In this document: in pieces, positions 35,494-43,160 of the stretch
How positions within the stretch are numbered: the stretch's first letter is position 1
Layout of the letters: each line of letters opens with the position of its first letter
From: Anammoximicrobium sp964645045
GTDB taxonomy: Bacteria; Planctomycetota; Planctomycetia; Pirellulales; Pirellulaceae
Length of the DNA stretch: 64,000 nt
Assembly: GCA_964645045.1 (NCBI GenBank)
Contig: CAZXYZ010000030.1
Location: 1 to 64,000, forward strand
Reading direction: 5' to 3'
Notes under the pieces: model-generated
The model's database searches: none
The model's input: the letters and a program-made list of their open reading frames with translations, nothing else
Told to the model about the DNA's origin: nothing
Position numbers and translations under genes: made by a program

Positions 35494-35739
35494 ATGGCTA
35501 ATCCCCAGCTGCGCGTCTACTTGGGTCCGACCAATTCGTGTGAGCCGGAAATTGCACCCCCAGGTGAATCCATACGTAATGATATGACGGTAACGCTAGG
35601 CGATATCTTGCCGTTGCTGGCGGATGCGGTGCAGACGCGGCGCGCCTGGCTCCGGGACTTCGAAAACGAGCCCGTGACGCTGAGCGCCGACCTGTACGAA
35701 GTGCTCATGGCCTACCAGGATCTGCGCCAGACGGCTTAA
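35494..35739 (+). CDS. Small conserved planctomycete protein
   Basis: 81 residues from the ATG at 35494, preceded by GAGGAAG at about nine bases. The second half is the conserved-looking part: VTLGDILPLLADAVQTRRAW, LRDFENEPVTLSADLYEVLM, AYQDLRQ. I recall this ADAV...WL.DF....V..S.DLYEVL.AY pattern from many short planctomycete proteins, but no function is known to me. No signal peptide or membrane segment is present. It stands alone, followed by the perfect palindrome at 35791-35871. Confidence 0.7.
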   Translation: MANPQLRVYLGPTNSCEPEIAPPGESIRNDMTVTLGDILPLLADAVQTRRAWLRDFENEPVTLSADLYEVLMAYQDLRQTA

Positions 35740-35790
35740 GGCCGCCCGCAGGAAATAATCTACCTCGTTGGATGCTGAGAAGCGCAAGGC

Positions 35791-35871
35791 TAGCACGGAT
35801 GGCAAAGCCGGGGCACGGATGACAGGCAGCCTTCGTCTCCCATCCGTGCCCCGGCTTTGCCATCCGTGCTA
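35791..35871. terminator. Perfect 31-bp inverted repeat between convergent genes
   Basis: The arm 35791-35821 begins TAGCACGGATGGCAAAGCCG and the arm 35841-35871 is its exact inverse over 31 bp, with a 19-base loop. It lies between the small gene ending at 35739 and the membrane protein ending at 35906, both reading toward it. It could stop transcription from both sides; it also looks like a dispersed repeat unit. Confidence 0.7.
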
Positions 35872-35905
35872 TGTCGACGTGGGTAGGCTGTTTTCTGCCG
35901 CACGC

Positions 35906-38065
35906 CTAAGGTCTCTGACCCCAGCCTTTCACCAGCGCGGCCAGCTTCCCTTGTTGCGATTGCGGCAGCGCGGCGATCAGGTATCGGCTGGGCGCGTCGA
36001 GGTGCAGGGCTCCCGCCAGCGTCCCGGGGGTCCCGCCGGTCAACTCGTTCTCGACCTGGGTCACCCGGGCGTCTGGTGTCTGGCCCACCGTGGACGACTC
36101 CGGGACCGGATAGAATTCGATGTCCCAGCGGGCTTCGGCGGCGGCCGGTGAAGTCACTTGCACGCTGGCCGCGTCGAGGATTCGATACGTCAGTTCCATC
36201 GGCTGCAGCATCTCGGTCAGGACCTCGCCCAAGGGCCGCTGGTTGGCCGTCACGGTCGTTTCCGTGTCGGGACTCCAGCCGAGTTGCACCAGGGCCTGCC
36301 AATCGACGAGGATTTCCACTCCGCCTTCGTCGCTCAACCGGTCCAAAATGCGTGCGAAGGAGGCCGGCTGCGGGAAGTTCAACGTTACCGGCTTCGCCAG
36401 TCGCGGGGCAGCGCGGGTCAGACGCGGTTCCAGGGAAAACAGCTGCGGATCGAACTTGGACTGGGGCGGCAGACCTCGCGCGGCCCGTAGCCGATCGCAG
36501 AACACGATCGCCTGAAACAGGACCGTTTCCCGCTGCTGAATCACCAGCGACGGCAGTTCTTCGCGGATGACGCCCAGTCCGCCGGCCGCCTCCCACGACG
36601 ACGGCTCGACAAATTCCACGATCAAGTCGGCCAGCTGGGTCAGCGATTGCGGATCGTTGCCGACCAGATCGGATACGGCGTGCGAATGCTGGCGCAGTCC
36701 GCCCTCGGGCAGCGGCGGGCGGGTGACGACCAATTGCTGGTCGACGGCCGTATACGCGAGCTGCAGCGGACCCAGCGCCGCGGTCAGCAACTGGTCGATG
36801 GTGGCGTCTGTCTTCCGCACGTTCACTTTCGAGTGGGGCGTGGCACGCACCAAGGCCAGCGCGTCCGGATCCACGGAAACGGGAATCGTACTGAAATTCG
36901 TGACGAAACGCAGGAAGTTCTTCAGCGGTACGTCCGCGAACTCGACCTCGGCGATCTTGTCCTGCAGACGGGCGGGAACGTCGACCGCGCGCGGCTCCGG
37001 CCGGGGCACGGACGGCTGCTGGGTTGTGATGGTCTGCGGATCCAGTTGCGGCACATCCGAATCGGCGTCGTTCATCGGCTCCGGCGGCGCCGGGTCCACG
37101 TTGGGATCGATGAACGGCGCAAATGCTTGGAGGGTCTCGGATAACGAGCCCGGGTCCAGATTCGCCTCCTTGGGTTTTGCCGCGTTAGCCGTGTCCGGTG
37201 GTGGGCCGGGTTCCTTGTCCGGCAGATTTGCGGCCACCGCATCCGGTTTTGGAATCGCTGTCACCCGTTCGTCCGGAGGCAAGGACTCGGCGGGTGCGGA
37301 CGGCGGACGGGGGGCGGGAGCGGCGGTATCTACTCCCGGGGCAGCGGCGGCCGGAGTCGCGGCCGCGCCCGGCGCCAGGGGGACTGAAGGCGCGGCCTTC
37401 TCACCTGCCGGCTCATCAGCCAGCGTCGTACGATCGGCGAGAGTCTCTGGTGACGGGCTGGAGGTATCCGAAACAGGGGCTTCCGGAGCGGCGAGAGCCC
37501 CGGCGGCCGCATCCCGCGCCTGATGGGCAGCTCGGGACGCGAGAAACCCTACCAAGCCGAACGCCAGCACCACTCCGACCACCGCAGCACCACCGATCAT
37601 CAGCCACTGCTGACGCTGACGCGCTGCTTGCGAGGTCCAATCCTCCGTCGGCAAGATCGGTTCCGCGGCGATGGGGTCGCCGTTCAGCGGCGCCAGCGGA
37701 GGCTCGACGAATGGCGGCGCCGCAGCCGCTGTACTGGCGTCGGTGCCGCCGACGGGCTCGTCTGCCAGCGTGGTCCTCGGCTCGGTGGGAACGTCGGCGG
37801 CCCGCGGCGGCGGAATCGCCGGTGAATGAGGGTGGATGGCATCGTCCGGAAGCGTGTACTCGGCTGGTGGCGCAGAACCCAGTGCGGATAGCGGCGGCTC
37901 GGCAGCAGGCGGACCAGCCCAGCCTGGCGGCGGTTCCACCAAGACCATGCTGCCGCACTTGGGGCAGATCTGGATCTCGCCGATCGTCGAGGCGTCGCAG
38001 ACTTTGAGTCGCTGGCGGCAGGTCGTACACGTGATGGTAAACAGTTCCACGATCTGCCGCCTCAC
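35906..38065 (-). CDS. Membrane protein with zinc ribbon and two secretin-like (STN) domains
   Basis: 719 residues from a GTG at 38065. A second GTG at 38050 (giving VELFTITCTTC) sits nine bases after GAGG and may be the real start. Residues 13-37 form a zinc ribbon (CTTC...CPKCG). A long Pro/Ala-rich disordered stretch follows, broken by one membrane helix at 154-176 (WLMIGGAAVVGVVLAFGLVG). Two folds like the short N-terminal domain of secretins and TonB receptors lie near 370-450 (EVEFADVPLKNFLRFVTNFS) and 565-645 (TLNFPQPASFARILDRLSDE). So the ribbon should be cytoplasmic and the STN domains outside. It is not a complete secretin: no pore domain is seen. The function is unknown; a link to type II or IV secretion is only a suggestion. 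Confidence 0.75.
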   Translation of the reverse strand: MRRQIVELFTITCTTCRQRLKVCDASTIGEIQICPKCGSMVLVEPPPGWAGPPAAEPPLSALGSAPPAEYTLPDDAIHPHSPAIPPPRAADVPTEPRTTLADEPVGGTDASTAAAAPPFVEPPLAPLNGDPIAAEPILPTEDWTSQAARQRQQWLMIGGAAVVGVVLAFGLVGFLASRAAHQARDAAAGALAAPEAPVSDTSSPSPETLADRTTLADEPAGEKAAPSVPLAPGAAATPAAAAPGVDTAAPAPRPPSAPAESLPPDERVTAIPKPDAVAANLPDKEPGPPPDTANAAKPKEANLDPGSLSETLQAFAPFIDPNVDPAPPEPMNDADSDVPQLDPQTITTQQPSVPRPEPRAVDVPARLQDKIAEVEFADVPLKNFLRFVTNFSTIPVSVDPDALALVRATPHSKVNVRKTDATIDQLLTAALGPLQLAYTAVDQQLVVTRPPLPEGGLRQHSHAVSDLVGNDPQSLTQLADLIVEFVEPSSWEAAGGLGVIREELPSLVIQQRETVLFQAIVFCDRLRAARGLPPQSKFDPQLFSLEPRLTRAAPRLAKPVTLNFPQPASFARILDRLSDEGGVEILVDWQALVQLGWSPDTETTVTANQRPLGEVLTEMLQPMELTYRILDAASVQVTSPAAAEARWDIEFYPVPESSTVGQTPDARVTQVENELTGGTPGTLAGALHLDAPSRYLIAALPQSQQGKLAALVKGWGQRP

Positions 38066-38297
38066 TCTCGATTGGGTTTCGTCCGCTCGCCTCCCGTGAT
38101 TCTACGCCCGGAAACCCAAGAAGAGTACAACCCTGCCGCCGGACAGCCCAAAATGCAGGACAAATCCACGGGAGCATCCGAGAGACTTGTCAGGGAGACT
38201 TGTCAGGGCGTTGCATGTTTGGCGTGGGGAGGGCAAAATAGGCACACGCCGGTGCGACCGCACGACCAAATCGTTTCGCTGAGGAAGGGAAGGCTCT

Positions 38298-39146
38298 GTG
38301 CCCGATTCGCCGATTCAGCAGATTGTTTGTTGCATGGGCCAGCCCGTGGCTGGCAATCCGACTCAATTCATGATGGAGCGGGCTTTTTCCGCCGCCGGTC
38401 TGGATTGGCGATATCTGACGCTGGAAGTGCCTCCGGAAAAACTCGCCGACGCCGTCAAGGGTCTGCGGGCCATGGGATTTCGAGGTGGCAATCTCACTAT
38501 TCCGCACAAAGTGGCCGTGATTCCCCACTTGGACGAATTGAGCGAAGCGGCGGCGTTGATGGGGGCGGTGAATTGTGTCAATCGGATCGGCGAGCGGCTG
38601 GTGGGCGAGAATACGGACGGCAAAGGCTTCGTCCAGTCCTTGCGGCAAGTGACGGATCCGGCGGGCAAGCGGGTAGTCATCCTGGGGGCCGGTGGTGCCG
38701 CCCGCGCCATCGCCGTGGAATTGGGCTTGTCCGGCGCCGCCGAAATTGTCATCGTCAATCGCACGGCGGAACGCGGCCAGGCGCTGGTCGAACTGTTGAA
38801 CGAACGGGTCAAGGTCGCCGCCCGGCTGGTCCATCTGAGCAGCGATTACACCCTGGAAGACACGGCCGAAATCGTCATCAATGCGACTTCGATCGGGTTG
38901 GGGAATGCCGAGGCATGCGTGCCGTTGCAGTTGGATTCTCTGCGGTCGGACGTGATCGTCGCCGACGTAATTTTCAACCCTCCCCAGACGAAACTGATCC
39001 GCGATGCCGCGGCCCGCGGTTGCACGACACTGGATGGACTGGGGATGCTCGTCAACCAGGGGGTGATCGGATTCAAAATCTGGACGGGGGTCGATCCCGA
39101 CGCGGAGGTGATGCGCGAGGCGCTCGAGGAGTACCTGGAGATCTAA
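38298..39146 (+). CDS. aroE: Shikimate dehydrogenase
   Basis: 282 residues from the GTG at 38298, preceded by GGAAGG. The enzyme reduces 3-dehydroshikimate to shikimate with NADPH in the chorismate pathway. Visible motifs: NLTIPHK (65-71, catalytic Lys71), AVNCVNR (90-96), NTDGKG (105-110, catalytic Asp107), the NADP-binding GAGGAA (130-135), NRT (154-156) and the closing MLVNQGVIGFKIWTG. The normal N-terminal shikimate-binding phrase with S-x-S-P is replaced by MGQPVAGNPTQFMMERAF, which I believe is a planctomycete variant. The length is normal and there are no lesions. It stands alone, divergent from the STN-domain gene, with 232 bp between them. Confidence 0.9.
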   Translation: MPDSPIQQIVCCMGQPVAGNPTQFMMERAFSAAGLDWRYLTLEVPPEKLADAVKGLRAMGFRGGNLTIPHKVAVIPHLDELSEAAALMGAVNCVNRIGERLVGENTDGKGFVQSLRQVTDPAGKRVVILGAGGAARAIAVELGLSGAAEIVIVNRTAERGQALVELLNERVKVAARLVHLSSDYTLEDTAEIVINATSIGLGNAEACVPLQLDSLRSDVIVADVIFNPPQTKLIRDAAARGCTTLDGLGMLVNQGVIGFKIWTGVDPDAEVMREALEEYLEI

Positions 39147-39256
39147 CTTTTTGCGCGGGCGGGCTTAAGGGACGTCCATCCCCCCTTTTCAATAGCACCC
39201 GTCCGTGCGAGCATAATACACAAGGAATTGGTGCGAAACGATTTCCGCATTTGAAC

Positions 39257-39287
39257 CCTTTCCCTCTGGGAGAGGGCCGGGTGAGGG
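39257..39287. repeat. CCCTCTGGGAGAGGG dispersed repeat
   Basis: CCCTTTCCCTCTGGGAGAGG, then GCCGGGTGAGGG. The hairpin CCCTCT-GGG-AGAGGG is of a type found between genes in many GC-rich bacteria. It lies between aroE and the CBS pair. Confidence 0.6.
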
Positions 39288-39372
39288 CAGGCAATTTCCG
39301 GAAGTTGTTTCGCAGCAATTCCAAAGTCGGTTGGAACGAAGCGGACCTTGTCTAGGACCAGGGGTCAACATC

Positions 39373-39846
39373 ATGGGACTGAAAGAGAATCTACAAAGCG
39401 AGACCGTCTCCAAATTGCCGTGCCGCGAGGCGGTCCTGATCCAGCCGGAAGCGACGGTCCGGCAAGCCGTCGAGATCTTGCAAGCCAAGAAACTGGGCTG
39501 TGCGGTGGTCGTGGACGCAGAAGGCAAACCGCTCGGCGTCTTCACGGAACGAACCCTGATCGACTTGCTGCTGCAGCAACCCGATGACCCGGGCCAGCTT
39601 TTGGTGCGGGATCACCTGGAGGCGGAATGGTTCTGTGTCCAGAGCAGCGATCCGATTGGCACCGTGCTCGACCTCGTGCAAAACCGCGGCGCCCGTTTCA
39701 TCTGTGAATTGGACGAACAGGGCCGGGTGAAAGGACTGACGGGGCAAAAGGGTTTGTCCGAGTACATCGCGGATCATTTCCCGGAGCAAGTAATGGTGCA
39801 ACGAATCGGCGGACAGCCGGGCATGGAAACTCGCGAAGGAGCTTAA
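39373..39846 (+). CDS. CBS-domain protein, first of a pair
   Basis: 157 residues from the ATG at 39373 (MGLKENLQ). The frame opens at 39331 but the extra residues look non-coding. Two CBS motifs fill the protein: AVLIQPEATVRQAVEILQAK, CAVVVDAEGKPLGVFTERTL, then FCVQSSDPIGTVLDLVQNRG and FICELDEQGRVKGLTGQKGL. CBS pairs (Bateman modules) bind adenosine nucleotides and act as energy sensors, usually for a partner. No catalytic domain is attached. The stop is two bases before the next gene's ATG, whose AAGGAG lies in the end of this gene, so the two are translated together. Confidence 0.85.
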   Translation: MGLKENLQSETVSKLPCREAVLIQPEATVRQAVEILQAKKLGCAVVVDAEGKPLGVFTERTLIDLLLQQPDDPGQLLVRDHLEAEWFCVQSSDPIGTVLDLVQNRGARFICELDEQGRVKGLTGQKGLSEYIADHFPEQVMVQRIGGQPGMETREGA

Positions 39847-39848
39847 CG

Positions 39849-40331
39849 ATGACGAAACTGGAACACCACTTGGGTGATTTTGTTGATCCGCTCAGCAATT
39901 ACGAGCCGCGCGAGTACAGCGACTCACTGCGGGAGGCATTGGCCGAGGAGACGGTGTCCGCCATCCGTTCGCGGCCTTATGCCGAAATTTCGTCGGACAA
40001 GTCGATTTACGGCGCGCTGCAAGCCCTGGCGGGTTTGAAAGTCGCCAGCCTCCTGGTCGTTGAAGACGGGAGACTGGTCGGCGTGTTTACGGAGCGCGAC
40101 GTGCTGGAACGGGTGGCCCTGCGGGGCCTCGATATCAAGCGAACGGCGGTCCGCGACGTCATGACGTCCAATCCCGTAGTCGTCCACGAAACCGATCCCG
40201 CCGGGGCGGCATTGAGCGCCATCGCCGTGGCCGGCTACCGGCACGTTCCCGTCCTGGACGTCCAAAACGCCGTCGTCGGTGTCATCAGCCCCCGCCGCGT
40301 GTTTGAGTTCCTGCTGCAGCGCATGGGCTGA
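39849..40331 (+). CDS. CBS-domain protein, second of a pair
   Basis: 160 residues. After a 35-residue lead the protein has two CBS motifs: SSDKSIYGALQALAGLKVAS, LLVVEDGRLVGVFTERDVLE, then VRDVMTSNPVVVHETDPAGA and HVPVLDVQNAVVGVISPRRV. The second half keeps the VMT.NPV..... and HVPV.D......G.IS..D-like signature. With the gene before it this would form a two-subunit CBS complex; ligand and target are unknown. Start is clear: AAGGAG seven bases before the ATG. Confidence 0.85.
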   Translation: MTKLEHHLGDFVDPLSNYEPREYSDSLREALAEETVSAIRSRPYAEISSDKSIYGALQALAGLKVASLLVVEDGRLVGVFTERDVLERVALRGLDIKRTAVRDVMTSNPVVVHETDPAGAALSAIAVAGYRHVPVLDVQNAVVGVISPRRVFEFLLQRMG

Positions 40332-40493
40332 CGGCGGGACAGGACAGATTATCGGGCTGCGGCGGATGCTGGTCTTGAGCGAAACGTCAACCAGCAACGT
40401 GGGCCGAACCACTTTCCCCTGTTGAGCCGTGGGAGGGTGGGGATCGCATCGGAAAATAACTCACGTTCAAGTTGCTGCCGCGATCGTATGGGT

Positions 40494-40511
40494 AGTCGGC
40501 TTCAGCCGACT
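40494..40511. repeat. AGTCGGC hairpin
   Basis: AGTCGGC-TTCA-GCCGACT inside GGTAGTCGGCTTCAGCCGAC. It lies in the 268-bp gap between the CBS pair and the dead nuoF-like gene, where I see no coding sequence. Confidence 0.5.
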
Positions 40512-40599
40512 CCCTGTTTGCCACCAGCTTCAGCCTATTGTTCCGAAAGTCGGTTGGCACGGCAAGTGCTCAGGAGCATCGTGCGTTTAGGCAGCCCGC

Positions 40600-41690
40600 G
40601 TGGCGGGGGAGACGCGCGTGCTGCTGCCCGAACCGCACGCGGTGGAATCGGACCCGGTCGATGCGGCTTTTGCCGCCGGCCGGTTTCCGGGGCTGCAAGC
40701 CGTTCTGCGCCGCTCGCCGGAGTCGGTGCTGGACGAAATCGATGCGTCGGGACTCCGCGGCCGCGGCGGGGCGGGGTTTCCGGCGGGCCGCAAGTGGCGG
40801 ATGGTGGCCGCGTAGAGCCGAGGGCCGAAGTACATCGTGGCCAACGCGGACGAGTCTGAGCCGCTGAGCTTCAAGGACCGCGTGCTGCTGGACTTGCAGC
40901 CGCAATTGCTGCTCGAAGGGATGGCGATCGCCGCTTATGCGGTCGGGGCCGCCGAGGGGTTTGTCTACATCCGGGGCGAATACGCAGCGCAAGCGGCGCG
41001 GGTCAGTGCGGTGATCGAGCGGGTGCGGCGCGACGGCTGGCTGGGGACGCGGATCGGGGGGGACGGACTTCGCGTTCGACGTCCACGTGCATCGCGGGGC
41101 GGGAGCGTACATCTGCGGCGAGGAGACGGCCTTGCTGGAGTCGCTCGAAGGCCGCGGGGGCTGTTCGAGGCGCCGCTGGGGATCTCGCTGCGGCAGATGA
41201 TCGACGACTTTGGCGGCGGGATGCGGGCCGGGTCGAGGTTCCATTTCGCCTTGCGGTCTGTTGATTTAGTAGGTGGTGGCGTGGGGTAAGCTTCCAGCTT
41301 GCCGACGTTGCCTATGTTCAATTTGCTGATTTGCTTCCGTTGCCCGTTTCGCAAGCTGGAAGCTTACGCCACGATGAAATCAACAGCCCGCTTGGCCGGC
41401 GGGGCGGTCGGGGCGCTGGTCCCGGCGGACTTGTTGGACGTGCCGATCGATCACGACTCGGCGGCCCGCGGCGTGCCGCTGGGGTCGGGCGGGTTCCTGG
41501 TGTGCGACCGGTCGGTGTCGCCGGTCAAGCTGCTGCGGGAACTGCTGTCCTTCTTCGAGTTGGAATCGTGCGGCAAGTGTACGCCGTGCCGCGTCGGGAC
41601 GCGCGAGGCCCGGCAGGTACTGGACCGCTTCGTCGCGGGGACGGGGACCGCGCTGGATTCGGAACGCTACAATATGCTCAACTTATGGAG
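40600..41690 (+). pseudogene. nuoF: Dead nuoF-like gene (NADH-binding subunit)
   Basis: The gene for the FMN/NADH-binding subunit of complex I or a related dehydrogenase is present in pieces. Visible: VLDEIDASGLRGRGGAGFPA, an in-frame TAG at 40813-40815, then YIVANADESEPLSFKDRVLL. At about 41060 the frame shifts, after which GAGAYICGEETALLESLEGR is readable. About a hundred residues are missing before APLGISLRQMIDDFGGGMRA. An inverted-repeat element (41258-41386) follows, then VPADLLDVPIDHDS and the iron-sulfur motif ELESCGKCTPCRVGTREARQ. The sequence ends abruptly near LDSERYNML. A stop, a frameshift, a deletion, an insertion and a truncated end make it non-functional. No other nuo genes are nearby. 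Confidence 0.85.
41258..41386. mobile_element. Inverted-repeat element inside the nuoF-like gene
   Basis: Outer arms CTGTTGATTT (41258-41267) and AAATCAACAG (41377-41386); inner arms GTGGGGTAAGCTTCCAGCTT (41281) and AAGCTGGAAGCTTACGCCAC (41353-41372). 129 bp, non-coding, and AT-richer than its surroundings. I could not identify a target-site duplication. GTGGCGTAAGCTTCCAGCTT-type units are, to my knowledge, widespread in planctomycete genomes. Confidence 0.75.
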
Positions 41691-41880
41691 CGGGCATGAG
41701 CGGTCAACCGAGAACTCAGACCGCGGGTCACACCACGCCCTTCATCGCCGCTGAACGTCGCGCCGGCGGTCCCGACTCCGGACGTCCGAGCCAATCCGAG
41801 GCGTCGGCCTCCGGCGGTTGCGTCGGCACCGGTTGCCGAACGCACCAAAGAGCCGGCCGGTGACGGGGCGCGCCGTCGGA

Positions 41881-42516
41881 CTACTGGTCGTCATCCGCTC
41901 CGCCGTCGAGCTGGTCGTCATCCATGCCGCCGCACAGTTGGTCGACGTGGGCCGGGTTGAGCGGCGACCCCGGCAGCAGGCTCAGCGGATCGGAGTCCAG
42001 GCCGCGCAGGACCGGCAACGTGAAGGAATCGTTCCCATTGCCGCCGCAGATCGCGTCCGCATTCGCCTGGACGCCGAGCGCATCCGTGCTCAGGCCCCGC
42101 AGCACCGGCGGCTGGGCGACCGTATCGTTGCCGGCGTCGCCTGTGACGGCCGGGCCTGCTTGCTGGACGCCAAACGGGTCCGATTCGATGCCCCGCAGCA
42201 CCGGCGGCGGGGCCATGGTAACGTCTACGGGTCCGTCGGCGATCGCCGACGCGTCGCCCTGGATACCCAGCGGGTCCGTGGTCAAGCCCTGGCAAACGCC
42301 GGGGCCGAACGAGGCGACGAGAACGGATTCGCCAGCGTCGGTAGGCTCGACGGCCGGCGCATCGGCCCAGCCGACGGCCGACAGGACGCGGCGATCCTCG
42401 AGGCCTTCGAGTCGCCAGCTACGGGCCGAGGGCCGGTTGCGCGGGCGACGCTGCGAGCGGGTGCGGCTGGAGAATCGGGACTTCAGACTGCTGAACAGAC
42501 CGTGGCTGCGTGACAT
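41881..42516 (-). CDS. LEPR-XLL protein with four short repeats and an RTX-like end
   Basis: 211 residues from the ATG at 42516. The ATG at 42522 is only one base from AGGAG, whereas 42516 is at seven. The basic N-terminus includes SWRLEGLEDRRVLSAV, the LEPR-XLL signature. The body repeats one phrase four times at about 33-35-residue intervals: GLTTDPLGIQGDASAI, PPPVLRGIESDPFGVQ, PPVLRGLSTDALGVQ, LPVLRGLDSDPLSLL. Between them lie short Gly/Asp/Asn runs, and the protein ends CGGMDDDQLDGGADDDQ, a minimal RTX-type calcium motif. I know no family with the VLRGL-SDPLG repeat. It is likely exported; function unknown. The nuoF-like remnant lies downstream on the other strand. Confidence 0.7.
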   Translation of the reverse strand: MSRSHGLFSSLKSRFSSRTRSQRRPRNRPSARSWRLEGLEDRRVLSAVGWADAPAVEPTDAGESVLVASFGPGVCQGLTTDPLGIQGDASAIADGPVDVTMAPPPVLRGIESDPFGVQQAGPAVTGDAGNDTVAQPPVLRGLSTDALGVQANADAICGGNGNDSFTLPVLRGLDSDPLSLLPGSPLNPAHVDQLCGGMDDDQLDGGADDDQ

Positions 42517-42834
42517 GACCATGCTCCTGGATGCAGAAATGGGGAAACCGCTTACCTCGAAAACCAGCTGCCCAACAGCTGTCGATAAGCTCTGTCCACG
42601 ATCCGGAGCGGTCTTTCACGAAATCCGGAGATAATTTTCCGTTGAACCGCGACGCGGCGGCCGGAACAGAACAAACCGGTCACGCCCACGGAAAGAGGAA
42701 ACGGCGATTTGCCGAACGTGCGTGGCCAAATCGATCCGAAGGTCTACGATCCTGTGTTATGTCTGTTCTTTGTCAGCCGTCGCTGTACAATTCATGGCAC
42801 TTCAGCTATGCCTCGCGCGGTCTGCATTGGCACG
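42517..42834. other. Upstream region of the LEPR-XLL gene; no coding sequence seen
   Basis: Contains the leader and presumably the promoter of the minus-strand gene starting at 42516, including an AT-rich stretch near 42630 (GGAGATAATTTTCCGTTG). I could not pick out a convincing -35/-10 pair. No conserved reading frame was recognised on either strand. Confidence 0.5.
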
Positions 42835-42895
42835 GAGCCGCATTCGCCGGAATGCGGGCTGGCCCGACGCTCCCGCATTCTGGCGAATGCGGCTA
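42835..42895. repeat. GTAGCCGC palindrome family, complete copy
   Basis: Starts GAGCCGCATTCGCCGGAATG and ends GCATTCTGGCGAATGCGGCTA. Same structure as the copy at 18813-18875. It lies 50 bp before the mobile element copy at 42944. Confidence 0.85.
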
Positions 42896-42943
42896 ATGTC
42901 GGATCGACGAAGGTGCCTTCCTCAATCGCGTGCGGTACAAGAG

Positions 42944-43092
42944 CACCCCCTGTAAAGGTGCAAGCGTCGCTGGAGTCCACGCTTTAGCGTGTTTTTTTGG
43001 CGGGCGTGGCCCGCTTGGCACGCTAAAGCGTGGACTCCAACAAGACCCGGCGCACTGCGGATTTCCCAGAAAATCGCACCTTTACAGGGGTG
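42944..43092. mobile_element. MITE-like element, copy 2, with flanking duplication
   Basis: 149 bp, nearly identical to the copy at 21321-21466 and in the same orientation. Termini are CACCCCCTGTAAAGGTGC and GCACCTTTACAGGGGTG; the interior hairpin arms TGGAGTCCACGCTTTAGCGT are intact. The same 10 bases, GGTACAAGAG, flank it at 42934-42943 and 43093-43102. The flanking sequence differs from that of copy 1, so each is a separate insertion event. It lies 68 bp upstream of the lipoprotein start and may affect its promoter. Confidence 0.9.
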
Positions 43093-43160
43093 GGTACAAG
43101 AGCCCGGTTCGCGCGTTGCGAGCGGGCGATATTCGACTTTCTTAAACGGGGAATGTTTCG

